A stretch of 64,000 nucleotides of DNA, taken from NCBI GenBank assembly GCA_965243095.1, contig OZ251530.1:4216001-4280000 (forward strand), written 5' to 3'. Source of the DNA: VXYL01 sp965243095 (GTDB taxonomy: Bacteria > Pseudomonadota > Gammaproteobacteria > Pseudomonadales > Azotimanducaceae). The notes under the pieces are model-generated. The model worked only from the letters and a program-made list of their open reading frames with translations. It was not told the origin of the DNA and searched no databases. Below are positions 10,101-17,631 of this stretch, piece after piece (the stretch's first letter is position 1; every line of letters begins with the position of its first letter). Both the position numbers and the translations under genes were made by a program.

Positions 10101-10610
10101 CGCAGCCACCGGAACGCGGCGGAACTCGCCAAACAGGGCGAATCCGCAACCTTGGAGTTCAAGTCCTCCCTGCGCTGGAACCTGCGCGAACACCGCAAGG
10201 ACGACAAGCACATCACCCACGCCGCGCTGAAGACCATCGCCGCGTTCCTCAACACCGAAGGCGGCGACCTCCTCATCGGCGTGGCCGACGACGGCACCGC
10301 CCTCGGCATCGACCATGACAATCTCGAAACAGACGACAAGTTCATGCGCCACCTCGCCCAAGTCGTCCGCAACGGCCTCGGCCCTCGCGCCAGCACCTGC
10401 GTCGACCCCAAGATGCAGACGGTGAACGGCAAGCGCGTCTGCCTAGTGAGCTGCCGCCGCAGCCCAGAGCCGGTCCGCCTCAAGTGGAAGCGGATGGAGA
10501 CCGCGCCAGACGGCGGCTTCTTCGTGCGCAGCGGCCCCGGGACTGTGGCCTTGACCGAGGACGACGCCCGCGAGTACACGCGGACGCGGTTCCCAGTGGT
10601 GTCGCGATAG
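7107..10610 (+). CDS. hsdR: type I restriction endonuclease subunit R (system 1) with C-terminal AlbA_2/Schlafen-like domain
   Basis: 1167-aa motor-nuclease subunit that translocates and cuts unmodified DNA. It contains an N-terminal HSDR_N nuclease region (SLDMVLFLNGLPIFTVELKS near 155-175), Walker A HSAGSGKS (~328), a DEAH box VVDEAHSSQTG (~430) and helicase motif III FAFTATPKAKT. After the usual helical C-terminus comes a separate ~155-residue domain from about residue 1011: GESATLEFKSSLRWN, AFLNTEGGDLLIGVADDG and GFFVRSGPGT, the pattern of the Schlafen AlbA_2 (divergent AAA_4) family. The TTG start at 7107 overlaps the hsdS stop. The C-terminal fusion is atypical for HsdR. Confidence 0.93.
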   Translation: MTDDISERAFEEAIEAALLRHGPDDPHTPLEVGERVPRHPSGGYRKRHSKDYDAELCLLPQDVVDFLIATQPQEWERLRQHYGAEVGSRFTVRLSREVARRGALDVLRNGVKDMGCQFKLAYFPPATQLNEEAARLHAGNLFAVARQVHYSAKDAGNSLDMVLFLNGLPIFTVELKSPLNGQRVEDAVAQYKKTRDPREALFGYGRCLAHFAVDPSMVYFATHLDGEKTRFLPFNQGWNRGAGNPPVPPSRSGYATAYLWEGTWGKDSILELVRRFVHEVQDEDERRRKTGKRFAIFPRFHQLECVQRLIADAREKGPGQQYLIQHSAGSGKSFTIAWLAHQLSTLHRGDARVFDSIVVISDRRVIDRQLQSAIRQFEQTLGVVENIDATARQLKAALESGKTIIVTTLQKFPVIVDQIGALPGRNFALVVDEAHSSQTGESSKSVKEVLGSLEEAERAEANTETPDEELERAVLAEMEKRGRRPNISIFAFTATPKAKTLELFGTKKDDGTFAPFHLYSMRQAIEEGFICDVLANYTTYRAYWELLKKVESDPRYDKRKANALLKSFVELHPHAIDAKVQVMVDHFANQAASEIGGKAKAMIVTRSRLHAVRYKLALDAHLAKAGLRYKTLAAFSGTVQDGGKSYTEAGMNGVSELQTAKTFAMPDYRFLVVANKFQTGFDQPLLHTMYVDKKLGGVNAVQTLSRLNRVHPEKDGTMVLDFANDADEIREAFEPYYETTLLSEATDPNLLYELQARLESVPVYTNADVKAFAKAFFQRTVRLDRLHAALSPAIERFNELHDDDRRRFRGWLTDYIRLYAFLSQILPFEDAGLEKLYAFARHLRRLLIIDGETLPREVQQNIDMESYRLRQTTSGEVNLSRRAGWVDPMTSAPTQGPVEEELEPLSRIIAELNKRFGIELGECGHATLAQVARKLEDDTALDAAAKVNTRDNVRESFDHKVNDLLQEVVDSNFDLYKRYTDEPSFGDALRGHLFDLYLRSHRNAAELAKQGESATLEFKSSLRWNLREHRKDDKHITHAALKTIAAFLNTEGGDLLIGVADDGTALGIDHDNLETDDKFMRHLAQVVRNGLGPRASTCVDPKMQTVNGKRVCLVSCRRSPEPVRLKWKRMETAPDGGFFVRSGPGTVALTEDDAREYTRTRFPVVSR

Positions 10611-10700
10611 GCGACCGGCTGCCAGAAGAACATCTTGTCCTGCGGCTTGAAACGGTGTTGACCTAGGGCCCCGACGGTCGCATAATCCCCACTTCCATTG

Positions 10701-10706
10701 AGGAGG
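10701..10706 (+). promoter_or_regulatory. strong Shine-Dalgarno for the DUF429-like gene
   Basis: AGGAGG with 7-bp spacing before ATG 10714 fixes the start of the next gene, and is much stronger than the sites of the coupled R-M genes upstream. Confidence 0.7.
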
Positions 10707-10713
10707 AACCACC

Positions 10714-12162
10714 ATGACGACAGTACGCAAGGACTCGCCACGGGACGAACGTAAGTGGCGCGAAGTCACGTTGGCCACCGTACTCGACTCTCGCGAAGAC
10801 CTGTTGGTCGAATACGCGGCCACCAAGGGAGTCGCCATTGATTGGCTGCGAGCGCACCTCAAGACCCAACCGCTACAAAAGCGGTTGTGCAACTTGGCAA
10901 ACCCAGTGCTCAACCAAACGGAGGACCCCTACGTCAGTTATGTCGAGTGGCTGAATCGTGTTGCGGCCAAGCTCCAAGTCCATAAAGACCCGCTTGCTAC
11001 GACGCGATCTACGATAGGCAAGTTGGAGGAGCGACTGGCTCCTTTTAGGCCGAATAAGATCGTGGGTAACATCGAAGGCACGGCCAGTCATCGGGCATAT
11101 TACCTCGACGGATCGAAATTGAGGAAAGGACGAGACCCTTGGCGCGAAGTGCGGGTTGGCACCGTTCGCTCCGTCCTAAATCGTGTGACGCTTCTGGTGG
11201 ATTCCGTACAGAGGCGATTTGGTCCAAGGTGGCGTGACGAAGTATTGCAGTATGTCGAGAATAGGATTTTGCTTGGACGTCGCGGAGGTCGTGGGCACAT
11301 TCCCACAGAAGTGCTTATACGACCGACTGCTTGCGTCGTTGGCGTCGCCATGTCGACCAGTGTCGAGTCTGTTCGCATACGCGAACGCGAATGGCCCGAT
11401 AAGGAGAACTCAAGCGATGCGCCAGAGGACATGCGGCGCGGGAAAGATTGCAGCGTCCGGCCGCCAGAGCCGTTTCCCTTTGCTAAAGGATACAGTAGCT
11501 GGCATGATGTAATCGAGTCAATCATTGCAACAGTCAAACACCGACAGGATCTAGGCATTCCGGTCTTGATTGCGCTAAATGCGCCCCTTGGTTGGCCGGC
11601 ATTGATGACCAAGGCGCTTCTAGCGCACGAAGCCGGGGCTTCGCTACCTTCTATGCAAACCAAGACCAACCCGCATGTGGACACTAGAAAGGAACTCAGT
11701 CATGGCTACTTGGAACAGGATGACGATAGAAAATGGCGAAACGAGAGAAATTGTTTCTTTCGGAGAGAGACGGAGCAAGTCGTCAGAGAAAGGAGTTCGG
11801 GAGGGCCGTTTGGACCCAATGGGTTGGACGTGGGCGCGAGCAATTCGGGACGAACTGCTCACCAAGCACTTAGGCTCTTGAATGCGATTCGCGAACGTAC
11901 TGAGTTGGAGATCCCAGTAATTACGGATGAATGTGGCCCGATAACGCGAACGTCGGCTATTGAGGTCTACACTTTTTTGCGTAGAACTTCTGCCGAAGAT
12001 CCTAACGACGATAAGGCGCACGTTCATCCTGCTGCGTATGGTGCTGAAGTGGCTGCGGAAGAAGCCGTAGCTTTTCTCGAGCATAAGGTTGTACGCCGTG
12101 AGGGACATGTTTCTATCGAGCAGGCTCGGAAGGAAGGATGGATATGGTTTTCACACAAATAG
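10714..12162 (+). CDS. DUF429-like protein (RNase H-fold predicted nuclease family), apparently without its acidic residues
   Basis: 482-aa protein. Residues 1-200 match nothing I recognise. From ~205 to the end the order of short blocks resembles DUF429: VVGVAMSTS (~208), LIALNAPLGWP (~284), RRETEQVVRE, GPNGLDVGASNSG, AIEVYTFLRRT (~415) and the terminal EGWIWF. In typical members the first block reads GVD, the second DAPLGWP and the third R-x-TD; here those aspartates are Ala, Asn and Glu, which suggests a catalytically degenerate or repurposed fold. Base composition is clearly less GC-rich than hsdR upstream. It lies 103 bp behind the R-M operon, so a defence role is possible but unproven. 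Confidence 0.55.
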   Translation: MTTVRKDSPRDERKWREVTLATVLDSREDLLVEYAATKGVAIDWLRAHLKTQPLQKRLCNLANPVLNQTEDPYVSYVEWLNRVAAKLQVHKDPLATTRSTIGKLEERLAPFRPNKIVGNIEGTASHRAYYLDGSKLRKGRDPWREVRVGTVRSVLNRVTLLVDSVQRRFGPRWRDEVLQYVENRILLGRRGGRGHIPTEVLIRPTACVVGVAMSTSVESVRIREREWPDKENSSDAPEDMRRGKDCSVRPPEPFPFAKGYSSWHDVIESIIATVKHRQDLGIPVLIALNAPLGWPALMTKALLAHEAGASLPSMQTKTNPHVDTRKELSHGYLEQDDDRKWRNERNCFFRRETEQVVRERSSGGPFGPNGLDVGASNSGRTAHQALRLLNAIRERTELEIPVITDECGPITRTSAIEVYTFLRRTSAEDPNDDKAHVHPAAYGAEVAAEEAVAFLEHKVVRREGHVSIEQARKEGWIWFSHK

Positions 12163-12285
12163 TACGGTGGTCGGTCTTAGTCCTTGAGAAAGAGAGCCTT
12201 CACTCAGCCATCCCCGCTAATCGCGGTGGGGGGTCGGCTCACTGGCGGCTGTCCCGAGGATGCGCACAGTCGCGCACATACTGCA

Positions 12286-12799
12286 TTAGCGAGGGGATGC
12301 CGGGCTCCACACGACTGGTGGCAACTGGCCCGGTGGGCACCAGATGTAGCCGAGGCGCTCCAATCCGTCGCGGGTCGCCAGCCGGTGCTCCCTCGCCATC
12401 CCGATGGTGGCGAAGGCGGCGTCGATGTCTTGGTCGGTCGCGGTGGCGTCCATGTCGCCGCGGAACGCCGAGGCCACTGCTGCGGCCGCCGGCAGCAGGG
12501 CGCTTCTTTCCAGCTCGCGGTAGCGGCGTTGGTAGTACTCGGCTGTGCGGACGTCGACCGCTGGGCGTGCTGTGGCCACATGGGAGGCGGTGAGGCGCGT
12601 CTCGCTGGTGGCCAGGTGTTGGTTCCACAGCGCGTCGCCCCATAGTTGGACGAAGTAGGGGTAGCGCTGGCTGTGCTCGACCACGGTTTCGAGCGCGTCG
12701 TCGGCGATGCTCACTTGGCGCGTGGCAAGCGGCGCGGCCAACGCTTCCTTTGCCGCGGCGTCGCTCAAGCGGCCAATGCCCAAGAGGCCGCTGCCTAGA
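12286..12799 (-). pseudogene. C-terminal fragment of an AAA ATPase, cut at the IS1380 element
   Basis: The open frame encodes about 170 residues with the look of the C-terminal half of an AAA-family ATPase: GIGRLSDAAAKEALAAPL, YPYFVQLWGDALWNQHL, then a helical tail ending GYIWCPPGQLPPVVW. No Walker motifs remain. The frame meets the insertion-sequence terminus at 12800, and the sequence on the far side of the element does not obviously continue the ATPase, so the gene was probably already incomplete. The last ~45 residues are duplicated at 16693-16823 on the other strand. Confidence 0.7.
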
Positions 12800-14192
12800 C
12801 CCTATTGTTGCAGGTTTTCGCCGAACTATGTGGCAAGGGCGGCGAGGTATTCGGACATGGCTTCTTCCGTTTGTCGTCGCGCATGATGGATAGCACGGGT
12901 TTTCCGGCTCGGTTCAGGAAGCGGCCGGCGCGGAGCAGGAAGTCGTTGCGCATCGTCCGCGGTTGGGCGAACGACCAGAGCGGCGAGCGCTTGGCGGTGG
13001 TGCGCCGGGAAGGGGCGCGCGTCGCCATCCGCAGTTCCCGGCCCAGGTTGTGGGCGAGCACGGCGGCGAGGGAGAAGAGGCGGTTGGCGGCCTCCTTGCG
13101 GCTCGGCGCGTAGCCGAGGCCGCACTGCGACTTGAGTTCGGCGAACATCCCCTCCCGGGCGCCGCGGCCCTCGTGGAACAGCGCCACGCTGCGGGCGCGG
13201 ACGCGCTTGTTGGTCACGACGGCCTTGAACTCGAAGCCGTGCTCCCGGGGCTCGAACAGGTCGAGTTGGAGAGGCCCCTTGCGGCGGACGGGAACGCGCC
13301 GGCGAAGGATGACCACGCGGCGGCGGCGATCCCAGCCGGCGGGTTTCCAGCGCGGCTCGAAGTACGTCAGGCCGCGCCCGGCGCGGTGCCAGACGCGGCG
13401 GTCGTTCACCATCGCGCGGAGTTCGGCGAAGCGGGCGAACGGCACCGACACCGAGTATTCGACGCCGCGCCGCTCCAGCTCGCCGAGCAGCGCACCGTCG
13501 AAGAACGCCGCGTCCATGCGCGTCTCCAGGCGGACGCCGGGCAGCGCGGCGGCCAGCCGCGTCGTCTGTTCGCCAATGAAGTCGAAGGCTCCCGTCGAGT
13601 CCGCCACGTTGCCCGGACGGTGCAGCAGGTCGAGCACCTGGCCGGTCTGCGCCACGGTCGCGAACAGCGGCCAGCAGCTCCGCTCGCCCTTGCGCGCCGG
13701 GTTGTAGCCCACCGCCGTTCCCTCCGCCAGCCGCCGCGTCGCCAGCACCGTGCCGTCGAAATCCACCGTCACCCGCCGCGGCGCCAGTTCGCGCAGCCGC
13801 TCCACCGCCATGTCCCGCGACAGCGACCGCACCCGGTCCGCGTCCCGCGCGCCCACGTCCGACAACGACCGCGACACCGTGGACACGTCCGGCAGCCGCC
13901 GCAGCCCCACCGCCCGGCGCACCGCCTCGTCGTTCCGGTAGCGCGCCATGTCGCGCAGCTGGCGGCAGCCGAGCAGCAGATGCACCACCAGCAGCAGCGC
14001 CACCACGTGCGGCGCGTAGGCGCGCCGTCCCGGCTCGCGGAAGCAGCCGCGCAGCCGCTCCTTCAGCCCGAGGCGCGAGAACAGGCGCTGGAACACCACC
14101 AGCCCGGCGTGCGAGGTGAGGCTCTGGGACTCGAACCGGACCTCCGGCCCGCTTCCGGTTTTGCCGCCGACCTCTTTCCTGATACGATTCAC
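12795..14192 (-). CDS. IS1380-family DDE transposase
   Basis: About 465 aa. The DDE core is visible: VTVDFDGTVLATRR (first Asp), GYNPARKGERSCWPLF, RMDAAFFDGALL (second Asp) and GMFAELKSQCGLGYAPS (Glu), with the RNDEAVRRAVGLRRLPDVST region before it. I place the start at GTG 14192, preceded by AAGGAG at 14207-14202 with 9-bp spacing; the frame stays open to a TTG at 14240. The stop codon TAG (12797-12795) lies outside the element and is formed by the target duplication plus flanking DNA, so the C-terminal residues depend on the insertion site. Confidence 0.92.
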   Translation of the reverse strand: MNRIRKEVGGKTGSGPEVRFESQSLTSHAGLVVFQRLFSRLGLKERLRGCFREPGRRAYAPHVVALLLVVHLLLGCRQLRDMARYRNDEAVRRAVGLRRLPDVSTVSRSLSDVGARDADRVRSLSRDMAVERLRELAPRRVTVDFDGTVLATRRLAEGTAVGYNPARKGERSCWPLFATVAQTGQVLDLLHRPGNVADSTGAFDFIGEQTTRLAAALPGVRLETRMDAAFFDGALLGELERRGVEYSVSVPFARFAELRAMVNDRRVWHRAGRGLTYFEPRWKPAGWDRRRRVVILRRRVPVRRKGPLQLDLFEPREHGFEFKAVVTNKRVRARSVALFHEGRGAREGMFAELKSQCGLGYAPSRKEAANRLFSLAAVLAHNLGRELRMATRAPSRRTTAKRSPLWSFAQPRTMRNDFLLRAGRFLNRAGKPVLSIMRDDKRKKPCPNTSPPLPHSSAKTCNNRV

Positions 14193-14430
14193 TTCGGCGG
14201 TCTCCTTCGATGCTGTTTTCGATACGCACCATCGTACCAAAGGAGACCGCCATTTTCGTTCCCGGAATCAATGAACAACCGTTTTCGGAATCCCGCCGAG
14301 GCGCGCAAACGCGGCCCCGGACAACCTCACTTCCAGTGGCCTTGACCGGGAACGGCACCGCCGGCGGCGCTCCCTACGCAATCGCCGCGTTTTCTCGAAC
14401 CTCGAACGACTTCAAGCTGCAACAATAGGG
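12800..14430 (-). mobile_element. IS1380-family insertion sequence with intact termini
   Basis: 1631-bp element carrying one transposase gene. The left end begins CCCTATTGTTGCAG (12800-12813) and the right end is its exact reverse complement (14417-14430), giving 14-bp terminal inverted repeats. The tetranucleotide TAGA flanks both sides (12796-12799 and 14431-14434), a 4-bp target duplication as expected for IS1380. Intact ends, target duplication and open transposase frame indicate a recent insertion. Confidence 0.92.
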
Positions 14431-14434
14431 TAGA

Positions 14435-14846
14435 TTCGGGTGCCGCCGGAATGACCGTTCGCGTCCGTACGGGGCGCGTATTGGCTGGCGTTGGAGCTGT
14501 AAGGTCGTTTGCAACTGGATCGGTTCTGGTGGCCGCCGCGGCGCTGCAGACGCTGGACATCGAGCCGATCCGCGGGCAGGCCCCAACTGAAGGGGCGGTG
14601 GAGCGCTGCCGTTATGAAAGTGGTGGAACAGAGGTTGTTCACGCTTGGCAGAGGTGCCACTCGCGATGTCGGCCACGTTCTGCTGAGCGCTAGCCAACAG
14701 GTAAGCGCCGATGCGCCGTTCATGCTGGCGTCCGCGTGCTCCGCGAACAACACCAGCCAAGTAAACAACCAAGGTCGGCACTACGGACGCCGGGCGGTAG
14801 CTCGACCACCGGAAAAACAATGACTCGCACCGGGCGCGGAATCGGG
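14435..14846. other. unassigned stretch between the insertion sequence and the membrane-protein operon
   Basis: About 410 bp without a recognisable gene. Open frames of 80-118 codons exist on both strands but share the same DNA, lack a clear ribosome site and show no domain I know. It could be a decayed gene or a noncoding repeat. Confidence 0.4.
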
Positions 14847-15377
14847 CTAGCTGCCCTTTTCTCGAGAAAAGCGATCGAGCTTGACGACCAACTTTCCGAT
14901 CTTCGCGTACAGTTTCTGCGCCATCGCATCGTTTAAGGCAATTGCCTCGTCCACCTGCTCTACATTTTTCAACACCGTGTAGACCCCCCGGCTGAGCACC
15001 GCCGTGACGGCCACCAGCCATAGGACATACAGTCCCATCGTGGTCCAAGTGATGATGCTGCCTGGCTTCAGGTGCGACGCATCTGGTTCTCCCGGCGCCA
15101 GTTGGGGTTGAGGGCCGGTAGAGAAATACAGTACCGCTGTGAAGACGACGGCTACACCACCGGCCCAACCCAGCCACAAAGGCAATCTAGCGAACCGTCT
15201 TCGCAAAGTCTCTGCTTCGTCGGTAGGGTATCTGAACGCGAATTGAACTTGGCCGTCGACAAATCCGAGTCGCTCACCCTCGAACAAGCGGTGGCCGGCT
15301 GTGTTCAACAACGCGACAGTAGCCAAAGTAAGGACGCCGAAGCCGAACACAATAGTCAGAAGCACTTGCAGAATCAT
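14847..15377 (-). CDS. hypothetical membrane protein, three predicted transmembrane segments
   Basis: 176-aa protein that I do not recognise. The N-terminus (MILQVLLTIVFGFGVLTLAT) is a membrane helix. A second hydrophobic stretch near 70-88 (LWLGWAGGVAVVFTAVLYF) and a third near 112-132 (TTMGLYVLWLVAVTAVL) follow, and a charged C-terminal tail (KLYAKIGKLVVKLDRFSREK) probably faces the cytoplasm. The ATG at 15377 overlaps the stop of the upstream gene, so the two are expressed together. The accessory setting and lower GC suggest a horizontally acquired pair. Confidence 0.65.
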   Translation of the reverse strand: MILQVLLTIVFGFGVLTLATVALLNTAGHRLFEGERLGFVDGQVQFAFRYPTDEAETLRRRFARLPLWLGWAGGVAVVFTAVLYFSTGPQPQLAPGEPDASHLKPGSIITWTTMGLYVLWLVAVTAVLSRGVYTVLKNVEQVDEAIALNDAMAQKLYAKIGKLVVKLDRFSREKGS

Positions 15378-16060
15378 GCAAACACCAACCGAGTGCTATG
15401 TTCGTGGATCCATTTCAGGTCTCTATCACACGACTCGAATCGTTCGCGTTGTGTCTCCGATTCCGCAATCACGGACGGCGAAATGTAATCCACGTTGTAT
15501 GCGTAGATCGAGTTTCTTCGATGAAGACCTTCTATCCAAGCCGCATTGTTGCCGTCTTTGCCGAGAAACAAGGTTGGATGAAAGGTCTCCAATTTTCGTG
15601 CAACATCCTGCGTTGTGTGTTTGCGTTCGAGCACGAACGCCTCGAAGTTGTCGCCGAGATCATTCTTCAGCTTGCCCAGCTCGGCTTTGACGTCACCATC
15701 TACTTCAAGCAGCAGGTACTTGATGATGAGGCCCTTTTTGGTCCACTTCCGGAACACCCGACACCATCGCCCACCTCGCCATCGCCCGCCTCTTTTATTG
15801 ACGATGTAGCGACCATCGCAACCGAATATCCACAACTCGCTGCCCCTAAACGGGATTCCGTTTCTCGCCAAGCCGCCAATGAGCGGCAGCAAGTCCGTCG
15901 CGCAAGCCGCGCAGCGAAGGTGTATGACTGCAGATCCGTTGGACGGACGCAGTTTCTTCTGGATGCGCTCCCAAACCAGAACAATCACAAGCCCCAACGG
16001 TACCGACCCTGCGCCTACGATGATGCTGGCCACCCACCAAACAATGTTGTCCTCGGTCAT
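15374..16060 (-). CDS. hypothetical membrane-anchored protein
   Basis: 228-aa protein of unknown function with a single N-terminal membrane segment (VWWVASIIVGAGSVPLGLVI, ~6-25). A cytoplasmic domain follows containing a CAAC cysteine pair and LIGGLARNGIPFRGSELWIF. A later block, KYLLLEVDGDVKAELGKLKN, leads into FEAFVLERKHTTQDVARKLE. The ATG at 16060 is preceded by GGAGG at 16069-16065; the frame is open further upstream to 16204 but without such a site. GC content is visibly below that of the cco or opu genes. Coupled to the next gene by an ATGA overlap; I cannot name the family. Confidence 0.65.
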   Translation of the reverse strand: MTEDNIVWWVASIIVGAGSVPLGLVIVLVWERIQKKLRPSNGSAVIHLRCAACATDLLPLIGGLARNGIPFRGSELWIFGCDGRYIVNKRGGRWRGGRWCRVFRKWTKKGLIIKYLLLEVDGDVKAELGKLKNDLGDNFEAFVLERKHTTQDVARKLETFHPTLFLGKDGNNAAWIEGLHRRNSIYAYNVDYISPSVIAESETQRERFESCDRDLKWIHEHSTRLVFA

Positions 16061-16213
16061 TGTGCCTCCGTGGTTCCTTCGTAAACGCTCGGGTTCAATG
16101 GTTCCAACCAAGTGGGAGGAAGTGCTTTGCACACGAGCGAGCGGGCGACACCCGCCACCTTGCAAATGGATAGTCGCATCCTCACACCCCTCTCGCACGA
16201 GCAAGAGATGCGG

Positions 16214-16378
16214 CTAGGGGCAGGGGATCACGAAACGAAGCCCGTATCTCATACAGATCGACCGGAGCCCGCGCACGATTGCCGGTGCGTGGCCGGTCAA
16301 ACGCAGGAGGCGAGCGCCGTGGCACCTAGGCGGGTTACGCGCCAACAAATTTGCCGCCACAGGCCTTCGAGTCATCAT
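16214..16378 (-). CDS. possible small protein with a SymE-like tail
   Basis: A 54-codon frame starts at ATG 16378, with AAGGAG (16393-16388) nine bases before it. The C-terminal half (LLRLTGHAPAIVRG ... RYGLRFVIPCP) loosely resembles the end of SymE-type toxins (LxGxWL...G.....V..G.LVI.P), but the match is weak. It lies between a candidate promoter at 16477-16505 and the membrane-protein pair, in the same direction. It may equally be a chance frame. Confidence 0.35.
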   Translation of the reverse strand: MMTRRPVAANLLARNPPRCHGARLLRLTGHAPAIVRGLRSICMRYGLRFVIPCP

Positions 16379-16476
16379 GGTCAGCATCTCCTTAACCGCA
16401 CCCCCAACTTCTACCCGCATGGCCCGCGCCTCGTCCGACGGGCGTTTCCCTGACCTTCCTTCGTCAATCAGCGACC

Positions 16477-16505
16477 AACTTACACACGCTTGTTTGCTAT
16501 GTCAA
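16477..16505 (-). promoter_or_regulatory. candidate sigma70 promoter in an AT-rich island
   Basis: Read on the minus strand, TTGACA (16505-16500) is followed by a 17-bp spacer and TAAGTT (16482-16477). It sits in the most AT-rich stretch of the window (about 16490-16545) and points toward the small frame at 16378 and the membrane-protein pair. The -35 is perfect and the -10 is weak (3 of 6). Confidence 0.4.
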
Positions 16506-16545
16506 TAATTTAATTTTTGCAAATATAATCAATAGGTTATCAACA
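16490..16545. other. AT-rich island
   Basis: A run of A/T-dominated DNA contrasts with its GC-rich surroundings. It contains TATAAT at 16524-16529 on the plus strand and the TTGACA described separately on the minus strand. It is probably an intergenic control region or a junction left by transfer. Confidence 0.5.
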
Positions 16546-16692
16546 GAAGGGCACATGTCGCTTCATCGGCTCCTACTTTGAACGGCACAAGCCGCGGCCG
16601 CTCGATCTGTCCGTCAGCAAGCCCTGCCGACCACGAGTCGCGTCACCGCGTCCCCTGCGACCGCGGTGCGGCCTGCCGTCGATGCCCGCAGG

Positions 16693-16823
16693 AGGAATTC
16701 GCCACCATCGGCATGGCGGCTGAGCACTGGCTGCCGGCGAGGGACGGATTGGGGCGGCCCGGCTACATCTGGTGTCCCCGGCCAGTTGCCACCGGTGGTG
16801 TGGAGCCCGGGCATCCCTCGCTG
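16693..16823 (+). pseudogene. second copy of the AAA ATPase C-terminal end
   Basis: The translation FATIGMAAEHWLPARDGLGR followed by PGYIWCP matches FATIGMAREHRLATRDGLER and LGYIWCP from the fragment that ends at 12286, and the nucleotide similarity extends through the stop region (TGA at 16821 against TAA in the other copy). Only the last ~45 codons remain, with a one-base indel near the end. It is a remnant in the opposite orientation, ending just before a MITE. Confidence 0.7.
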
Positions 16824-16828
16824 ATGCG

Positions 16829-16951
16829 GGGTGTACGACAGATCCTTGGTAAGCGGTGTCGGCGCCAAGTCGGCAACGCAGGCGTCCCGCCTGCTATGCG
16901 GGCGAGACGCCCGCGCTCCCAGCGGCCCGTCACCAAGATCTGTCGTACCCC
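16829..16951. repeat. MITE-like palindromic element, copy A (diverged)
   Basis: About 123 bp. The ends are inverted repeats around GTACGACAGATC(C/-)TTGGT, and the core contains GGCGAGACGCCCGCGCTCCC preceded by CAGGCGTCCCGCCTG. The element aligns along its length with copy B at 31550-31672. Its ends have drifted (one base missing on the right) and I see no target duplication. It carries no coding capacity. Confidence 0.8.
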
Positions 16952-17021
16952 CTTGCGCCAAACGGCGCACACCAGACCGCTGGCGATGGGGTTACCATAT
17001 GCTCCGGCTCAGGAGGAACGC

Positions 17022-17630
17022 ATGGCTGTCGGCTTTCGCACGCCGCTCGCATTGTTGCTGCACCCTCTCGCCGCTTGCGCGCGGCTGGGCGAGCAAGCGC
17101 CGTCGCCGCAGGCGGTGCTGTTGCGGCACATCGTGTGGTTGGCGTTGCTGCCGCCGGCGTTCGCGTTCGTCGGGGCGGCGAACTTCGGCTGGCGGCTCGG
17201 CGCGGCGGAACCGCTGCTGTTGGATACGGCGCAACTCGTGCTGGTGAGCTTGGGGTACTTTCTCGCGTTGCTTGGCGGCTTCCTCGCCGCCGCCGGGGCG
17301 GCGCGGTGGATGGCGCCCACTTACGGCGCGACGTTGCAGTGGGGGGCGCATCTGGGCTTGGTGGCGGTGGTTGCCGCGCCGCTTGCCGCTGGTGCCGTGG
17401 GGCATTTGTTTCCGCATGTGTTTCTGAATCTGCTGGTGCTGATACCGGCGCTCATGTGGAGCATGTATCTGCTGTACAAGGGGCTGCCGGTGGCGCTCGG
17501 CACGTCCGAGCAGCGCGGCATGTTGATGGCGTCGTCGCTGATCGGCTTCCTGCTGGTGGCGGCGGTGACGCTGCTGGGCGTCACCGTGGCGCTGTGGGCG
17601 GCCGGCGTCGGCCCGCTGCTGGGCGTTTGA
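17022..17630 (+). CDS. Yip1 family membrane protein
   Basis: 202-aa integral membrane protein resembling bacterial Yip1-domain proteins. A short polar N-terminus (FRTPLALLLHPLAACARLGE) precedes about five hydrophobic helices. The family-like stretch WSMYLLYKGLPVALGTSE is followed by the last helix pair. ATG 17022 has AGGAGG at 17011-17016 with 5-bp spacing; the open frame reaches further upstream only through the MITE. It ends one base before the GTG of ccoN, so it is cotranscribed with the oxidase genes. Its role is unknown; it might assist assembly of the oxidase. Confidence 0.75.
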   Translation: MAVGFRTPLALLLHPLAACARLGEQAPSPQAVLLRHIVWLALLPPAFAFVGAANFGWRLGAAEPLLLDTAQLVLVSLGYFLALLGGFLAAAGAARWMAPTYGATLQWGAHLGLVAVVAAPLAAGAVGHLFPHVFLNLLVLIPALMWSMYLLYKGLPVALGTSEQRGMLMASSLIGFLLVAAVTLLGVTVALWAAGVGPLLGV

Positions 17631-17631
17631 C

